Source of the DNA: a virus
Virus record (IMG/VR): IMGVR_UViG_3300033146_002242
Location: 54,288-118,287 of that record
DNA: 64,000 bases
Strand: one strand, 5' to 3'
Below are positions 12,681 to 22,443 of the stretch, one piece after another. The stretch's first letter is position 1. Each line of letters opens with the position of its first letter. A program made the position numbers and the translations under genes. The notes below the pieces were generated by a model. It was not told where the DNA came from. It did not search any database and saw nothing but the letters and a program-made list of their open reading frames with translations.

Positions 12681-14093
12681 GTGAATCAGATTAAATCAGG
12701 TTATGTATGTGCAGGATTTGAATCTTTATCATCCGTATTAAATAGATTTTTAATAGGGCAATCAACCACCAAAGAAAGTAGATATGACAATCATTTTTCC
12801 CGTGAAGATATTGCAAATATGTTTTCTAAAATAATAACGGGATTTTTACATTCTTTTGGACAAGATTTTCCAGGTCGAAAAAAATATCAAAAATATGTAG
12901 ATAAAGAATATAACGTTTTTAAATTAGTTCATGATGAAATATTTCTGACAAAAAATTTATTATATGCTGATTCTGGAGGTTTCCAAGCTTCCATAGGCAA
13001 AATATCAAAAAATGAAACTGAACTGCTAATACAATTATATCATGAATTTCTTCATAAAACACATAATTTATTGGATAGAGCGTTTGTATTAGATTTACCA
13101 CCGGGTCCTGATTGTGTTATTTTTAAAAATTGGAATGATGTTTATAAATGGAATCTAAAGACATATACAATGGCAGCTGAGTTGCCAGATGAAATCAGAA
13201 AAAAAATGATTTATATTCATCATTTTCGTACACCTAATCAATGGGATATTTTTCAAAAGATAAAAAATGATAATAATTTATTTGATAAATTTGACCATTT
13301 TGCAACTGGTGGGATTGTAGCAAATTCAAAAGCAGATGTAACAATTCCATGTATTATTTATGTTATTCCCTTAGTTTGTTTATTAAATGATTGTATTAAA
13401 TATAAAAGAAAAAAATTAGAATTTCATATTCTTGGTGGTGCAAATTTTCGAGATATGCTTTTTTATGAAATGTTTACTATTCATGTTAAGGAAAAACATG
13501 ATATTGATTTAGAAATAACATTTGATAGTAGTGGATTATATAAAGCATTGATGCAAGGAAGAGTTGTACATATATTTGATGAATCATCTAAATCAATTAA
13601 AAAAACAGATATTAGAAGCAATAAAATGAAAATGAGATTTTATAATACTGATTATTTAACGGAAGAATACATTTTAAATAAATTAAATACAATGGCTGAT
13701 AAATTTAATTTAAAATCTCTTTCTTATTTAACAGAATTATATACTGATGAAACTAATACTTTATGGGATGAAGTAAGAGCTTATTTGATGCTTTATATGC
13801 TTGATTTTTATTCAGAAGTTCAAACTATAATTAGAGAATATGTTCATAATGGAGGATATGAGTTATATAAAAATGGAATGATTAATGAATTTAATCATTC
13901 CAATATTGATTTTGTTCGATATTTAAATGGAAAAAATACAAAGAAACAAGTTTTAAAAACAACTATGTTAGCTAAATCATTAGATATATTAACAGATTTA
14001 GACGAAGATTATTGTCAATATTTAGTATATACATATCTAATAAAAGATGAGATAAAAAAATTACATTCAAATTATAATGAAATATTATTTTAA
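12681..14093 (+). CDS. TGT/DpdA-family transglycosylase, 470 aa
   Basis: GTG start; upstream GAGGTAG is a modest binding site. Residues 96-102 read ADSGGFQ, the signature of tRNA-guanine transglycosylases, where the Asp acts in catalysis. A GGI segment (about 213), an LGG segment (about 254) and FDSS (about 281) follow in family order. No C-terminal zinc cluster is obvious. DpdA paralogues of TGT insert 7-deazaguanines into DNA rather than tRNA. The presence of QueE and QueD in this window favours DpdA over tRNA queuine exchange. The gene precedes the replicative helicase. Confidence 0.7.
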   Translation: MNQIKSGYVCAGFESLSSVLNRFLIGQSTTKESRYDNHFSREDIANMFSKIITGFLHSFGQDFPGRKKYQKYVDKEYNVFKLVHDEIFLTKNLLYADSGGFQASIGKISKNETELLIQLYHEFLHKTHNLLDRAFVLDLPPGPDCVIFKNWNDVYKWNLKTYTMAAELPDEIRKKMIYIHHFRTPNQWDIFQKIKNDNNLFDKFDHFATGGIVANSKADVTIPCIIYVIPLVCLLNDCIKYKRKKLEFHILGGANFRDMLFYEMFTIHVKEKHDIDLEITFDSSGLYKALMQGRVVHIFDESSKSIKKTDIRSNKMKMRFYNTDYLTEEYILNKLNTMADKFNLKSLSYLTELYTDETNTLWDEVRAYLMLYMLDFYSEVQTIIREYVHNGGYELYKNGMINEFNHSNIDFVRYLNGKNTKKQVLKTTMLAKSLDILTDLDEDYCQYLVYTYLIKDEIKKLHSNYNEILF

Positions 14094-14104
14094 GGGAGTC
14101 ATTT

Positions 14105-15676
14105 ATGATTACAAGTATTTTTATTGATACGTGTTACACTGTTTTACTTAATAAAAACTCTCAATTAAAAAAATCAAAATCTTTTTATTCAGATTTAAAA
14201 GAAATTATTGATTTTTATTTAGATAATTACGAAACACCAGTTATTTTAAAAAATAAGATAGATTGTATTAAACAAATATGTCAAATGAGTATAGATGGAA
14301 AAAATCAAGATTCTATATTTGATAGTATTTCAATGACTCCTAAATATGCTGAATTAATTGATTATATAGAATCAAAAAATGAAATTGATATGTCGATTGA
14401 AGATTTGAATAATTGTATTAAACAAGTTAGAATTCGGAAAAAATATATTCATATGATAAAAAATTATCAACAAGTAACAGAAATTTTAACTTCTATTGAT
14501 GATGGGTCATATGATTCTATAGATGATATGATTGTAAATTATGAAAATTTAGTTAAAGAATTATATTTGAATATTGTTGCATCAAATAGAATTATAGAAA
14601 TAGAATCAGCTTCGTGTATTGATATTATGCATGATGATTATGATGCATTATTAGAAACAATCAAAAGAAAATATGATAAGAAGAATAGAGTTTCAACGGG
14701 TATTGAAGTATTTGATTCTCATATTTTTTATGGTGGTTTAGAAAAATCTCGTATTTACATATTCGCTGGTGGTTCTGGTAGTGGAAAATCTACACTATTA
14801 GATAATATAATGATTCAATCAGCTTTGTCACAAAGTAAAAAGGATATACTTGAAAATTATATAGATCCACGAGTGTATTTATTAATTACTTTAGAAAATC
14901 AAATTGATGAAACTTTCATGAGAATTTATCAAAGTTTATTTAATAAAACAACTAGTGAATTTTTAGCAGATATAAATAATTCTGGTACAAATCAAATTCG
15001 AAAGAAAGTTATTGATAAAATATCAGCTAATAATATAAAATTTATTATAAAATATTTTCAAGCACAATCAATATCACCAATGGATATAGATTCTGTTATA
15101 TCAGAATGTTCTGATATGTATGGAAAAAGTAGTTTACAAATGGTAGGGGTTGATTATCTTGATTTAATGCGTAGTGATGTTTCTAGGGACGCATATAGAC
15201 ATGAATTAGGTGATATAACATTATCATTGAAAACAATTGCTGTTACACATGAAGTACCTGTATTAACGGTTACACAGCTAAATAGAGGTGTATATAGCGT
15301 TAAAACAGCAGAAGAATTGAAATTAGATATGATGGGTGAATCAATGCAAAAGGTTCATCATGCTGATTATATTTCATTACAAGCCAAAGATATTCAGGAT
15401 GATAATATTGTTCATTTTGCAGTTGGTAAAAATAGATCAGGTATATCAGATATAGGACTTGATTTTAAAGTTGATTTTTCAAAATATAAATTTATTAAAC
15501 CTATTTTTAATGCAAATAATAATAACAATAATTCAAATGGTAATTCTAAGTCACCAACATTTCATCCTCAACAACACAAATTTTCTGCAAAAAAACCACC
15601 ATCAGAAACCAATCCATTAGATTTTTCAAAAACTAAAATTATTACAAATGATATGTTCAAACCATTGAGTATCTAA
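14105..15676 (+). CDS. DnaB/gp41-like replicative helicase, 523 aa
   Basis: AAGGGAGTC precedes the ATG, 11 bases after the DpdA-like gene. The C-terminal RecA domain carries Walker A GGSGSGKS (about 222-229), Walker B as GVDYLDL (about 348) and TVTQLNR (about 385), the usual DnaB order. The N-terminal 200 residues are helical, as in DnaB-type helicases. A poly-Asn and Pro/Ser-rich tail (about 475-505) is an unusual flexible extension. It would unwind the fork with the family B polymerase encoded at 28951. Confidence 0.85.
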   Translation: MITSIFIDTCYTVLLNKNSQLKKSKSFYSDLKEIIDFYLDNYETPVILKNKIDCIKQICQMSIDGKNQDSIFDSISMTPKYAELIDYIESKNEIDMSIEDLNNCIKQVRIRKKYIHMIKNYQQVTEILTSIDDGSYDSIDDMIVNYENLVKELYLNIVASNRIIEIESASCIDIMHDDYDALLETIKRKYDKKNRVSTGIEVFDSHIFYGGLEKSRIYIFAGGSGSGKSTLLDNIMIQSALSQSKKDILENYIDPRVYLLITLENQIDETFMRIYQSLFNKTTSEFLADINNSGTNQIRKKVIDKISANNIKFIIKYFQAQSISPMDIDSVISECSDMYGKSSLQMVGVDYLDLMRSDVSRDAYRHELGDITLSLKTIAVTHEVPVLTVTQLNRGVYSVKTAEELKLDMMGESMQKVHHADYISLQAKDIQDDNIVHFAVGKNRSGISDIGLDFKVDFSKYKFIKPIFNANNNNNNSNGNSKSPTFHPQQHKFSAKKPPSETNPLDFSKTKIITNDMFKPLSI

Positions 15677-15710
15677 AAGTCATTTTTTTGAAATTTAGGA
15701 GAACACAAAA

Positions 15711-15773
15711 ATGAATACAAATACAACTTACTTTTATATTAGATATATAAAAGAAAATACAAAATTTCCGTGA
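15711..15773 (+). CDS. possible 20-aa micro-peptide
   Basis: TTAGGAGAACACAAAA gives a good ribosome binding site before the ATG. The frame encodes MNTNTTYFYIRYIKENTKFP and stops. It may be a leader or a coding accident. The next gene has its own AGGAG site. Confidence 0.3.
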   Translation: MNTNTTYFYIRYIKENTKFP

Positions 15774-15801
15774 CGATGGAAATAAATTTAGGAGAATTAT
15801 C

Positions 15802-16917
15802 ATGAAATATATTGATGTCTTAAAAGAAAGTTTGCAGGAAGCTGATGTTACAAAAACATCTGATATTTTAGGTCCTATGGTTGAACCAATTCTTGGTTAT
15901 GATGGTGATGGTGATTTAGTTACACATAAAAATGCATCTGACATTCTTAAAAAATATTATTTTGAAAATGATAGTGATGGAATTGTCACTTTAGATGATA
16001 ATACAAAAACTGTTACAGATGGTGAACCTGACCAATCTAAAATTGATAAAGTTAAAAAAACAGTTGAAGATATAATTAAATCGGATGATGAAACTAATCA
16101 ACCAACTGAAAAAACTTTAAAAGAAATGGTTTCTAATTTAGAAGATATTTTAATTGGTGATGAAGATTCTTTATCTGAGAGTGACTCTGTTGTTATAAAT
16201 GTTGAAAATTTATTAGCTGAAGATTCATCCGTTATTAATCAATTAGAATCTTTATTAGAAGAAGAATTAGATGCTGGTTCTAATGGAACAAAAGAAAATG
16301 ATGACAAATCAGTTGAAGATGAAACTAATGAAGCAAGTAAAGATGTTATTATTGATAAAGATACAAAAGTAAAAAGAGAAGCAGATGAATCAGAATCTTC
16401 TGATGAAGAAAATGATGAAGCCGATGAAAAAGAAACAACTGAAGATGGTGAAGAAAAAACACCTTTAGATGTTGATGAAAATTTAAAAGAAATGGATATC
16501 ATCGAATCAATGCTTCAAAATGAATCTGTTGAAACAGCTGATTTTATTTTGAATGATATTGAAACTATTCTTGGTGAACAAAATGAACTAGTTTCATATG
16601 AATCACCTATGACTAGTGCAATTGAAGATGAAAATGATATAGATACAAATAATCCTATGCATGGTAAGGTAACAACTGAAAGTTTGGAAGATTCTATTCT
16701 TGAATGGTTAATTATGGAAATTGAAGATAAAGCTGATAGTAATGACGAGGTTGTAACTGAATCGAATCTTGAAGAAGGTGAAATTGCTATAGAAGAAGAT
16801 ATTTTATCAGAAGCTTTATCAATTTTTGATAATGATGAAGAAATATCTTCTGATATGCCAGATGAATTAAATGATTTTAAAGTTTCAAAAATTGATAGTT
16901 CCAAAATTCGTGTTTAA
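15802..16917 (+). CDS. highly acidic head-core/internal protein, 371 aa
   Basis: Almost half the residues are Asp, Glu, Ser or Asn, with long acidic runs; no folded domain is evident. The N terminus MKYIDVLKESLQEAD resembles the T4 capsid-targeting peptide, and LQE|A at residues 11-14 fits the (L/I)xE cleavage rule of gp21-type proteases. More such sites are scattered through the protein. In the T4 head, acidic core proteins are degraded by the protease to peptides. It heads the head-gene cluster and ends at an intrinsic terminator. Confidence 0.6.
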   Translation: MKYIDVLKESLQEADVTKTSDILGPMVEPILGYDGDGDLVTHKNASDILKKYYFENDSDGIVTLDDNTKTVTDGEPDQSKIDKVKKTVEDIIKSDDETNQPTEKTLKEMVSNLEDILIGDEDSLSESDSVVINVENLLAEDSSVINQLESLLEEELDAGSNGTKENDDKSVEDETNEASKDVIIDKDTKVKREADESESSDEENDEADEKETTEDGEEKTPLDVDENLKEMDIIESMLQNESVETADFILNDIETILGEQNELVSYESPMTSAIEDENDIDTNNPMHGKVTTESLEDSILEWLIMEIEDKADSNDEVVTESNLEEGEIAIEEDILSEALSIFDNDEEISSDMPDELNDFKVSKIDSSKIRV

Positions 16918-16937
16918 GTAAATTTTTAATAAAGATG

Positions 16938-16978
16938 GGGGGTAATTATTGTGATAGATAATTACCCCCATTTTTTTA
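16938..16978 (+). terminator. intrinsic terminator
   Basis: GGGGGTAATTAT at 16938-16949 pairs with ATAATTACCCCC at 16958-16969 over an 8-base loop, followed by ATTTTTTT. It lies directly after the acidic core gene. Confidence 0.85.
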
Positions 16979-16999
16979 TTTAAGGGTGGCTATATAAAG

Positions 17000-17461
17000 A
17001 TGATTTTATATATTAGACAAGCTGGTTGTAATCTAAGATATAACGGGAAAAATTATCGAACACCTATTAAATTAGTTGTGTCAGCTGGTGAAAGATCTAC
17101 TTTAATAAATATTTTAAAATATAAATCAATTGTTGATTATGAATTTATTGAAAAGGATAAATCAATTGATAAAATTCCTAGAGATGAAAAGAATATCGCA
17201 AATGTAACACAGAGAATGAAAAAATTTTTACAAGTTACAGATGTTAAAGATAAGAAATTATTTGACACACAATCTATTAATAAAAGAAATGTTTTAACCA
17301 GTAGAGTGGTTGATAAAATCGAGGTTTTTAATGGGAAAAATATAAAAAAAGAAACACAATCACATAATAATGAATATCATAGTACAATTGAAGATGAAGT
17401 TGATATTGATATTGATTTATCAACAGATGATATTTTAAAACAACTATTAGATAATATCTAA
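17000..17461 (+). CDS. hypothetical head-cluster protein, 153 aa
   Basis: AAGGGTGGC lies upstream. The first 60 residues look like a small beta-rich fold (MILYIRQAGCNLRYNGKNY). The rest is charged and ends in an acidic tail (DEVDIDIDLSTDD). It lies between the acidic core protein and the portal, a position where head or neck proteins would be expected. No family is recognised. Confidence 0.6.
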   Translation: MILYIRQAGCNLRYNGKNYRTPIKLVVSAGERSTLINILKYKSIVDYEFIEKDKSIDKIPRDEKNIANVTQRMKKFLQVTDVKDKKLFDTQSINKRNVLTSRVVDKIEVFNGKNIKKETQSHNNEYHSTIEDEVDIDIDLSTDDILKQLLDNI

Positions 17462-17479
17462 ATAAGGGAGTTAATTAAG

Positions 17480-17881
17480 ATGAGCAAAGATGAAAAGTTA
17501 TGTCAAATAAATATTTATAGAAAAGATAGTGATACACCAATTATTTTATATGACAAAACTGAATTAACAGATGAAGAAATATTATCACATTTAGAAACAG
17601 TTTTTTCATCACCAAAAATATCAGTTATTTCTACAAGTAGTGAAACTTTGATTATAAAACCTAGTCAAATTGATGCAATTGGTGTTATTAATAATATTGA
17701 TTTGAAAAGACGAAAAAAATTAATTAAAAAAGATTCCAAAGCAGATTCATTAAAAAAAGTAACTGAACCAGTCACTGATTTAGTAACAATAGAAGTAGCA
17801 GATAATACTGATATAAAAGATGATAATGAAATAGAACAAATAGATATTGGAACAATCAATGGTGAAATAAATGATGATTGA
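17480..17881 (+). CDS. hypothetical head-cluster protein, 133 aa
   Basis: AAGGGAGTT precedes the ATG. The N-terminal 70 residues look beta-rich. A basic stretch RRKKLIKK (about 76-83) is followed by an acidic Val/Ile-rich tail. Its end overlaps the start of the next gene by about ten bases, so the two are probably coupled. Function unknown. Confidence 0.6.
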   Translation: MSKDEKLCQINIYRKDSDTPIILYDKTELTDEEILSHLETVFSSPKISVISTSSETLIIKPSQIDAIGVINNIDLKRRKKLIKKDSKADSLKKVTEPVTDLVTIEVADNTDIKDDNEIEQIDIGTINGEINDD

Positions 17882-18302
17882 TAATTATTGGTTATATATT
17901 TGTATTGTTATTATTTTGGAAATAAACGTATATACAATTATATCTATTTTTAATAAAAAAAATAATTTAAATTATTCTATTGAAAGACTAAAAATTTTTG
18001 AAAAATATGAAACTTTATTGGCTTTATATACTGAGAAAGCATACCAAGTAATATACAAAGATCATATTATGGTATATTCTGTAGAAGGAATGTCACCAAA
18101 AGAAGAAGATATTGTTGAAATTCAAAAATTATATTTATCATTATTATTAGAAATAATGGGACCTAAATTAGTAAATGAAATGTTGAATTATTATGGCAAT
18201 GATGATGCATTGTATAAAAATGCATTGATTTATTTTGATTCAGAATATGAAAATGATGCTATAAAAAAATCTGCTATTGATAGACAATTATCTCAAGATT
18301 AA
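17871..18302 (+). CDS. hypothetical protein with N-terminal membrane segment, 143 aa
   Basis: Two start codons are adjacent (17871 and 17874), inside the end of the previous gene. Residues 7-28 are strongly hydrophobic (YICIVIILEINVYTIISIF), an anchor-like segment. The rest is soluble and helical. A membrane anchor within a head cluster could serve membrane-associated prohead assembly, as in T4, but this is inference. Confidence 0.55.
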   Translation: MMIDNYWLYICIVIILEINVYTIISIFNKKNNLNYSIERLKIFEKYETLLALYTEKAYQVIYKDHIMVYSVEGMSPKEEDIVEIQKLYLSLLLEIMGPKLVNEMLNYYGNDDALYKNALIYFDSEYENDAIKKSAIDRQLSQD

Positions 18303-18304
18303 AA

Positions 18305-18547
18305 ATGAACATACAAGAATTTTTAGATATTATACAAGAATCAAAAAAAACATCGAGGCGAGTTGTTACTTATTCAAGAAAAACAAAAATTAAACGTGCA
18401 ACAGGCCAGATGTCAACAGCATTAGCAAGAAAGAAAAATGATCCAATGTATAAACGAATGATTTATCATAAAAAGCAATATCTAAAATTACGAGATGCAT
18501 TACATAGAAGATATGCATCGAAAGTCCGACAACGGGCCAGAAGATAA
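18305..18547 (+). CDS. small basic internal head protein with targeting peptide, 80 aa
   Basis: The start lies two bases after the previous stop. The N terminus MNIQEFLDIIQE|SKK resembles the T4 internal-protein targeting peptide, with IQE at residues 10-12 as a gp21-type cleavage site. The remainder is extremely basic (RRRYASKVRQRARR-like tail), suited to binding packaged DNA. T4 gp67/gp68 and the internal proteins are the nearest analogues by position and composition, not by proven homology. Confidence 0.6.
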   Translation: MNIQEFLDIIQESKKTSRRVVTYSRKTKIKRATGQMSTALARKKNDPMYKRMIYHKKQYLKLRDALHRRYASKVRQRARR

Positions 18548-18561
18548 GGAATTTATATAAT

Positions 18562-20469
18562 ATGGTTGATTTTAATAAAACATTTAATGATATAAAATCT
18601 TTATTAATTGGGGTAAAAACCACTAATATAGATAATAAACTGGATACATCTATAAAAGATATTTTATCATATAGAAGTAATTCAGGTAGAGTTGGATATA
18701 TAGATTATTTACAAACTCTTATATCTAAATCTGCTACTGGAATTGAGTCATTTAAAAATTTAAATGAGTTAAATTTTGGTGGCACAGGTATGATGGGGCG
18801 TGAACATGGTCAACGAATTGCTCGATATCAAGCATATGAATCTATAACCCAGTATATAAATTATTGCACCAGAGCGTTGGCGGTGTTAGTTGATAATATA
18901 TTATCACCAGATGATATAGATAAAATTGCTTTGAATGTAAAAGAAAAAGATGTTAGTGGTAGTGATGCAGAATCAGATGCAAAAAATAAAGAAATAAAAC
19001 AATTAATAAAAACATTAAATATAGAAAAAAATATTGAGATGCTTGTAAAAACAACATTGCATCATGGTGATTTTTTTGCAGAAATAACTGATACAAAACA
19101 TGTTTTCACGTCCAAAACTATGCTAACAGAAAGTGAAGATATAACTAATTCAAATACTGAAGTTTTTCAGGAATCGATTCAGTATGTTACTGATACTGCT
19201 ATTGATAAAAAAATATTAAATAAAGATTTAAAAGTTATTTTAGATTTTCAATCGATTGATGATATTACAATAGATGATGAAAAGAAATCAAAAGATCATA
19301 AACATATTGCTAGTCAAAATGTAAAAATAGTATACCACAGAGCTAGTCAAGTAGTAAAATTACAAAGTGAATTGTATCCAATTTGTTTTGGTTATTTAGT
19401 ATTTCCAAGATATACTCTTAGACAATCATTATCAGTAGAGGAACAATATATAAATAATATTTGTAAAAAAATATTAGAAGGTATTAAAAAAAGGGGAATT
19501 GAATTAAAAAATTTAGATGCTCAAACAAATGAAGATTTAAAAGATATTATTTCTAAATTTATTAAAAGTTCAAATCTTCATGAGAATATGACCATTCGTT
19601 ATGTGGAACCTGATAAAATGCAACATTTTATGGTTCCAAGTTTAAAATATTACCCATATGGTGAATCAATATTTGATGCATGTCAATTTACTGCAAAACT
19701 TGTTATTTCTTTAGAAACAGCTTTAACAATTCAAAGAATTAGTCGATCTACTGAAAAAAGAAAAATTGCTGTTGAAATTGGGTTGCCACGTGATGCTGCT
19801 AATCTTATTCAAAAAATGAAAGAAGCATTTAAGAAAAGAAAAATTTCAATTGATGATTTTGGAACTGTTGATACTATTCCATCAAATATATCTACATTTG
19901 AAGATGTTTATATACCACAGAAAGATGGTAAACCATTTGTTGAAATTGATTCATTTGATGGAACTGGTCGTGCTGATATATCTGGTAAAACTGATGAAAT
20001 AATGGTGTTGATTTCTCAATTAGTTGCTTCATTAGGTGTGCCTAGACAATTTATTGGAATAGAAGAAAATACAACTTGGAAAAATACATTGTCAGAAGAA
20101 AATATTTTATTTGCTAGAACTATAATTAAACATCAAAAATATTTAAATGAGCAAATAACAGAATTAATTTATAAAGTATATAAAGTAATCGATCCTGATT
20201 TTGCATTAGATTTTAAAGATAGATATGTTATAAGTTTTTCACCACCACAAAGTTTACAATTTGAAAGACAGAGTAAATATATAAGTGATTTAAGTAGTAT
20301 GGTTAGATCACTTGAAGAAATAGGTGTACCAATAGAATATTCAAGAGAAAAATTTATTAATCAGATTGATTGGGTTGAAGTAGCAAATTATAAAACTAAA
20401 TCAAAAATTAATAAATTGACTGGTGAAGAAAATGATGAAGAACAAGGTGGTATGGGAGGAAGTTTTTAA
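18562..20469 (+). CDS. portal vertex protein, T4 gp20-like, 635 aa
   Basis: AAGGAATTT precedes the ATG. The length is close to T4 gp20. The order fits portal proteins of this type: an early stretch with SITQYINYCTRALAVLVDNI (about 93-112), a central wing, the conserved segment LGVPRQFIGIEENTTWKN near 493-510 and LSEENILFARTI. The C terminus is Gly-rich. The portal nucleates the prohead and is the DNA entry channel. The neighbours (core proteins upstream, protease and capsid downstream) agree. Confidence 0.85.
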   Translation: MVDFNKTFNDIKSLLIGVKTTNIDNKLDTSIKDILSYRSNSGRVGYIDYLQTLISKSATGIESFKNLNELNFGGTGMMGREHGQRIARYQAYESITQYINYCTRALAVLVDNILSPDDIDKIALNVKEKDVSGSDAESDAKNKEIKQLIKTLNIEKNIEMLVKTTLHHGDFFAEITDTKHVFTSKTMLTESEDITNSNTEVFQESIQYVTDTAIDKKILNKDLKVILDFQSIDDITIDDEKKSKDHKHIASQNVKIVYHRASQVVKLQSELYPICFGYLVFPRYTLRQSLSVEEQYINNICKKILEGIKKRGIELKNLDAQTNEDLKDIISKFIKSSNLHENMTIRYVEPDKMQHFMVPSLKYYPYGESIFDACQFTAKLVISLETALTIQRISRSTEKRKIAVEIGLPRDAANLIQKMKEAFKKRKISIDDFGTVDTIPSNISTFEDVYIPQKDGKPFVEIDSFDGTGRADISGKTDEIMVLISQLVASLGVPRQFIGIEENTTWKNTLSEENILFARTIIKHQKYLNEQITELIYKVYKVIDPDFALDFKDRYVISFSPPQSLQFERQSKYISDLSSMVRSLEEIGVPIEYSREKFINQIDWVEVANYKTKSKINKLTGEENDEEQGGMGGSF

Positions 20470-21081
20470 ATGATTGATTTAGCAGCTAAAATTAAATATA
20501 TTTTAGAACAACAAAAACCAAAAGAAGATGAAGAAATACCAGATGATCAAATGGATGCACCGCCTAGTGAAGATGAAACTATGCAACCCACTGATAATAC
20601 TGATAATACTGAACCTGTAGAAAATCAAGAACCAATTGAACAGCCACAGCCAGATGAACAACAAATGGGTGATCCAAATCAACAATATGGTGGTGGTATG
20701 GGTGGTGAACAACCAATGTCACCAGATATGGGTGATATGAATGATCCTATGGAAGGACCATCCTTAGAACAAATAGGCAGAAGTTTTGAATTAAAAAGAA
20801 TATATGATAGATTATTATCTATTAGAACACATTTATCTATTTTTGTTGAAGATGAATTCGATGAATTAAAAAAAACAATATCAAAAGCTATTGATTTATT
20901 TGATTTAATGATAAGTAATTATAAACAATATGAAGATAAAATTGATGATATTATTTTATTATATTATAATTTTATTAATGAAATATATGAAATAGCTAAG
21001 AAGAAATATAGAAAATATACTAGAGATAAAAAAAGTCAAAAATCGCCTTTTGAATCAAATATAGATAACGAATTTAAATAA
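20470..21081 (+). CDS. head-core/scaffold-type protein, 203 aa
   Basis: The start abuts the portal stop. Residues 1-13 read MIDLAAKIKYILE, ending in a possible (I)LE cleavage site. Residues 15-95 are Pro, Gln, Asp and Met-rich and disordered. Residues 100-195 are helical and Lys-rich. This mix of cleavable peptide, disordered part and helical part fits a prohead core component, but no family is recognised. Confidence 0.55.
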   Translation: MIDLAAKIKYILEQQKPKEDEEIPDDQMDAPPSEDETMQPTDNTDNTEPVENQEPIEQPQPDEQQMGDPNQQYGGGMGGEQPMSPDMGDMNDPMEGPSLEQIGRSFELKRIYDRLLSIRTHLSIFVEDEFDELKKTISKAIDLFDLMISNYKQYEDKIDDIILLYYNFINEIYEIAKKKYRKYTRDKKSQKSPFESNIDNEFK

Positions 21082-21084
21082 AAA

Positions 21085-21717
21085 ATGATAGAATTTTCTG
21101 ATGCAAAGCAGTATTTGCGGTATCCTGGTTTTCGATTTATGAATACTAAAGGGCCGTATTATATTGTATATATGAGTGAAAGTTCTGATTTTATGAAAGA
21201 TAAACCACGATTGAATTTATATTTTTTAGATTTTAAAGATATTATTATTAGAAATACTGTTTTTCCTAGGACTTATTTAACAGGAAGAATGATACAGGAA
21301 TACCGTGAATCAAATTTAATTGCACATAAAAAAAAGAAACAAATTAATAAACAAAAAAATATTATATATGAACCTAATATTTTTTTTGATAAAATTGACA
21401 AAGAATATGAAGAATACCATACATATCGAAATCATAAAAATGGAAAGTTGGTATATAATGAAATTAGGAAAGCCTTTAGTAATATAAGAGGATATCGAAA
21501 AATATTTTTATATGCAGTTGATGTTGATAAATGTAAAAAAGTATATCAAAATAGAAAAATATTTTTGTTTTTTGATGATTTAAAAAATAAAAATATTTAT
21601 TTTGATGATATGATAATGGTTTTATTTAAAAATAATAAAACTATATATAAAATTCTTATTAAAAATAAAGAATATAATTATAATAGAATTTATGAATATA
21701 TTCGATATTTAAAATAA
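21085..21717 (+). CDS. paralogue of the RNA polymerase beta N-terminal domain, 210 aa
   Basis: The entire protein aligns by eye with the first ~210 residues of the RNA polymerase beta gene at 36135. Both begin MI.F..AK.Y with GFRF a few residues on, share SE.S.F.KD, and later NRKIFLF followed by ILIKN.EY near the end. No catalytic residues are evident. Its place between portal and protease suggests a head or portal-bound role. A shared domain could bring the polymerase to the same partner, for example for packaging into the virion; this is inference. Confidence 0.7.
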   Translation: MIEFSDAKQYLRYPGFRFMNTKGPYYIVYMSESSDFMKDKPRLNLYFLDFKDIIIRNTVFPRTYLTGRMIQEYRESNLIAHKKKKQINKQKNIIYEPNIFFDKIDKEYEEYHTYRNHKNGKLVYNEIRKAFSNIRGYRKIFLYAVDVDKCKKVYQNRKIFLFFDDLKNKNIYFDDMIMVLFKNNKTIYKILIKNKEYNYNRIYEYIRYLK

Positions 21718-21731
21718 TTGGAGTATTAATT

Positions 21732-22418
21732 ATGTCAAAATTTATTATAGAACAAGCAATTATACAAGAAGCAGAAATTGTTAAAACTGATGATAAAAAA
21801 AATAAAGCTATATTTAGGTGTATTATTCAAACAGCAGATGAACCTAATAAAAATAGGCGGGTATACCCAAGATCTGTATTAGAACAAGGTATGAATGATT
21901 GTAAAGAAAGAATGAAAGCAAGAGCTTTTTTAAGTGAATTAGACCATCCAATTCCATCTGGTAATAGACAATTTGATGCTATTAGACAAACATCAGTAAT
22001 GTTAGATGAAGTATGTCATATGATTACTGATTATCAATTTGAAGGGAATTTATTAAAAGCTGAAATGGAAACAACCTTAACACCCAAAGGATATATTTTA
22101 TATGGTCTTTTAAAAGATAGATCTGGTATAGGATTTTCTATGAGAGGTATGGGTGATTTGCAAATGGTGGCTGGTTATAAAAGTGTAAAATCACCTTTGA
22201 CTATTATATGTTATGATGCAGTTTCAAGACCATCTCATAAAGCAGCTGTGGTTGATTTTAATAATATGAAATTTGAATCTGAACAATTGTGTAATTTAAA
22301 TACTTTAACTGAATCAGATAATGGTTTAATTTGTTGTGGTAATCAATGTTATTTACCAAATTATTTTGATAAATTAGTCGAATCAAGATTAATTAAATTT
22401 TTTGATAAATGGGTGTAA
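21732..22418 (+). CDS. prohead core protease, T4 gp21-like, 228 aa
   Basis: TTGGAGTATTAAT lies before the ATG. The herpesvirus/T4-type serine protease layout is visible: NRRVYPRSVL (about 39-48), the histidine in SELDHP (about 70-75), the serine in GFSMRG (about 134-139), and DAVSRPSHKAA (about 160). The N terminus itself has IIE|Q and IQE|A sites (residues 5-8 and 11-14), fitting self-processing. It would cleave the core proteins and the capsid N terminus during maturation. The gene sits between the portal and capsid genes, as in T4. Confidence 0.85.
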   Translation: MSKFIIEQAIIQEAEIVKTDDKKNKAIFRCIIQTADEPNKNRRVYPRSVLEQGMNDCKERMKARAFLSELDHPIPSGNRQFDAIRQTSVMLDEVCHMITDYQFEGNLLKAEMETTLTPKGYILYGLLKDRSGIGFSMRGMGDLQMVAGYKSVKSPLTIICYDAVSRPSHKAAVVDFNNMKFESEQLCNLNTLTESDNGLICCGNQCYLPNYFDKLVESRLIKFFDKWV

Positions 22419-22443
22419 AATAAATTAGTCAAGGAGAATTGAA

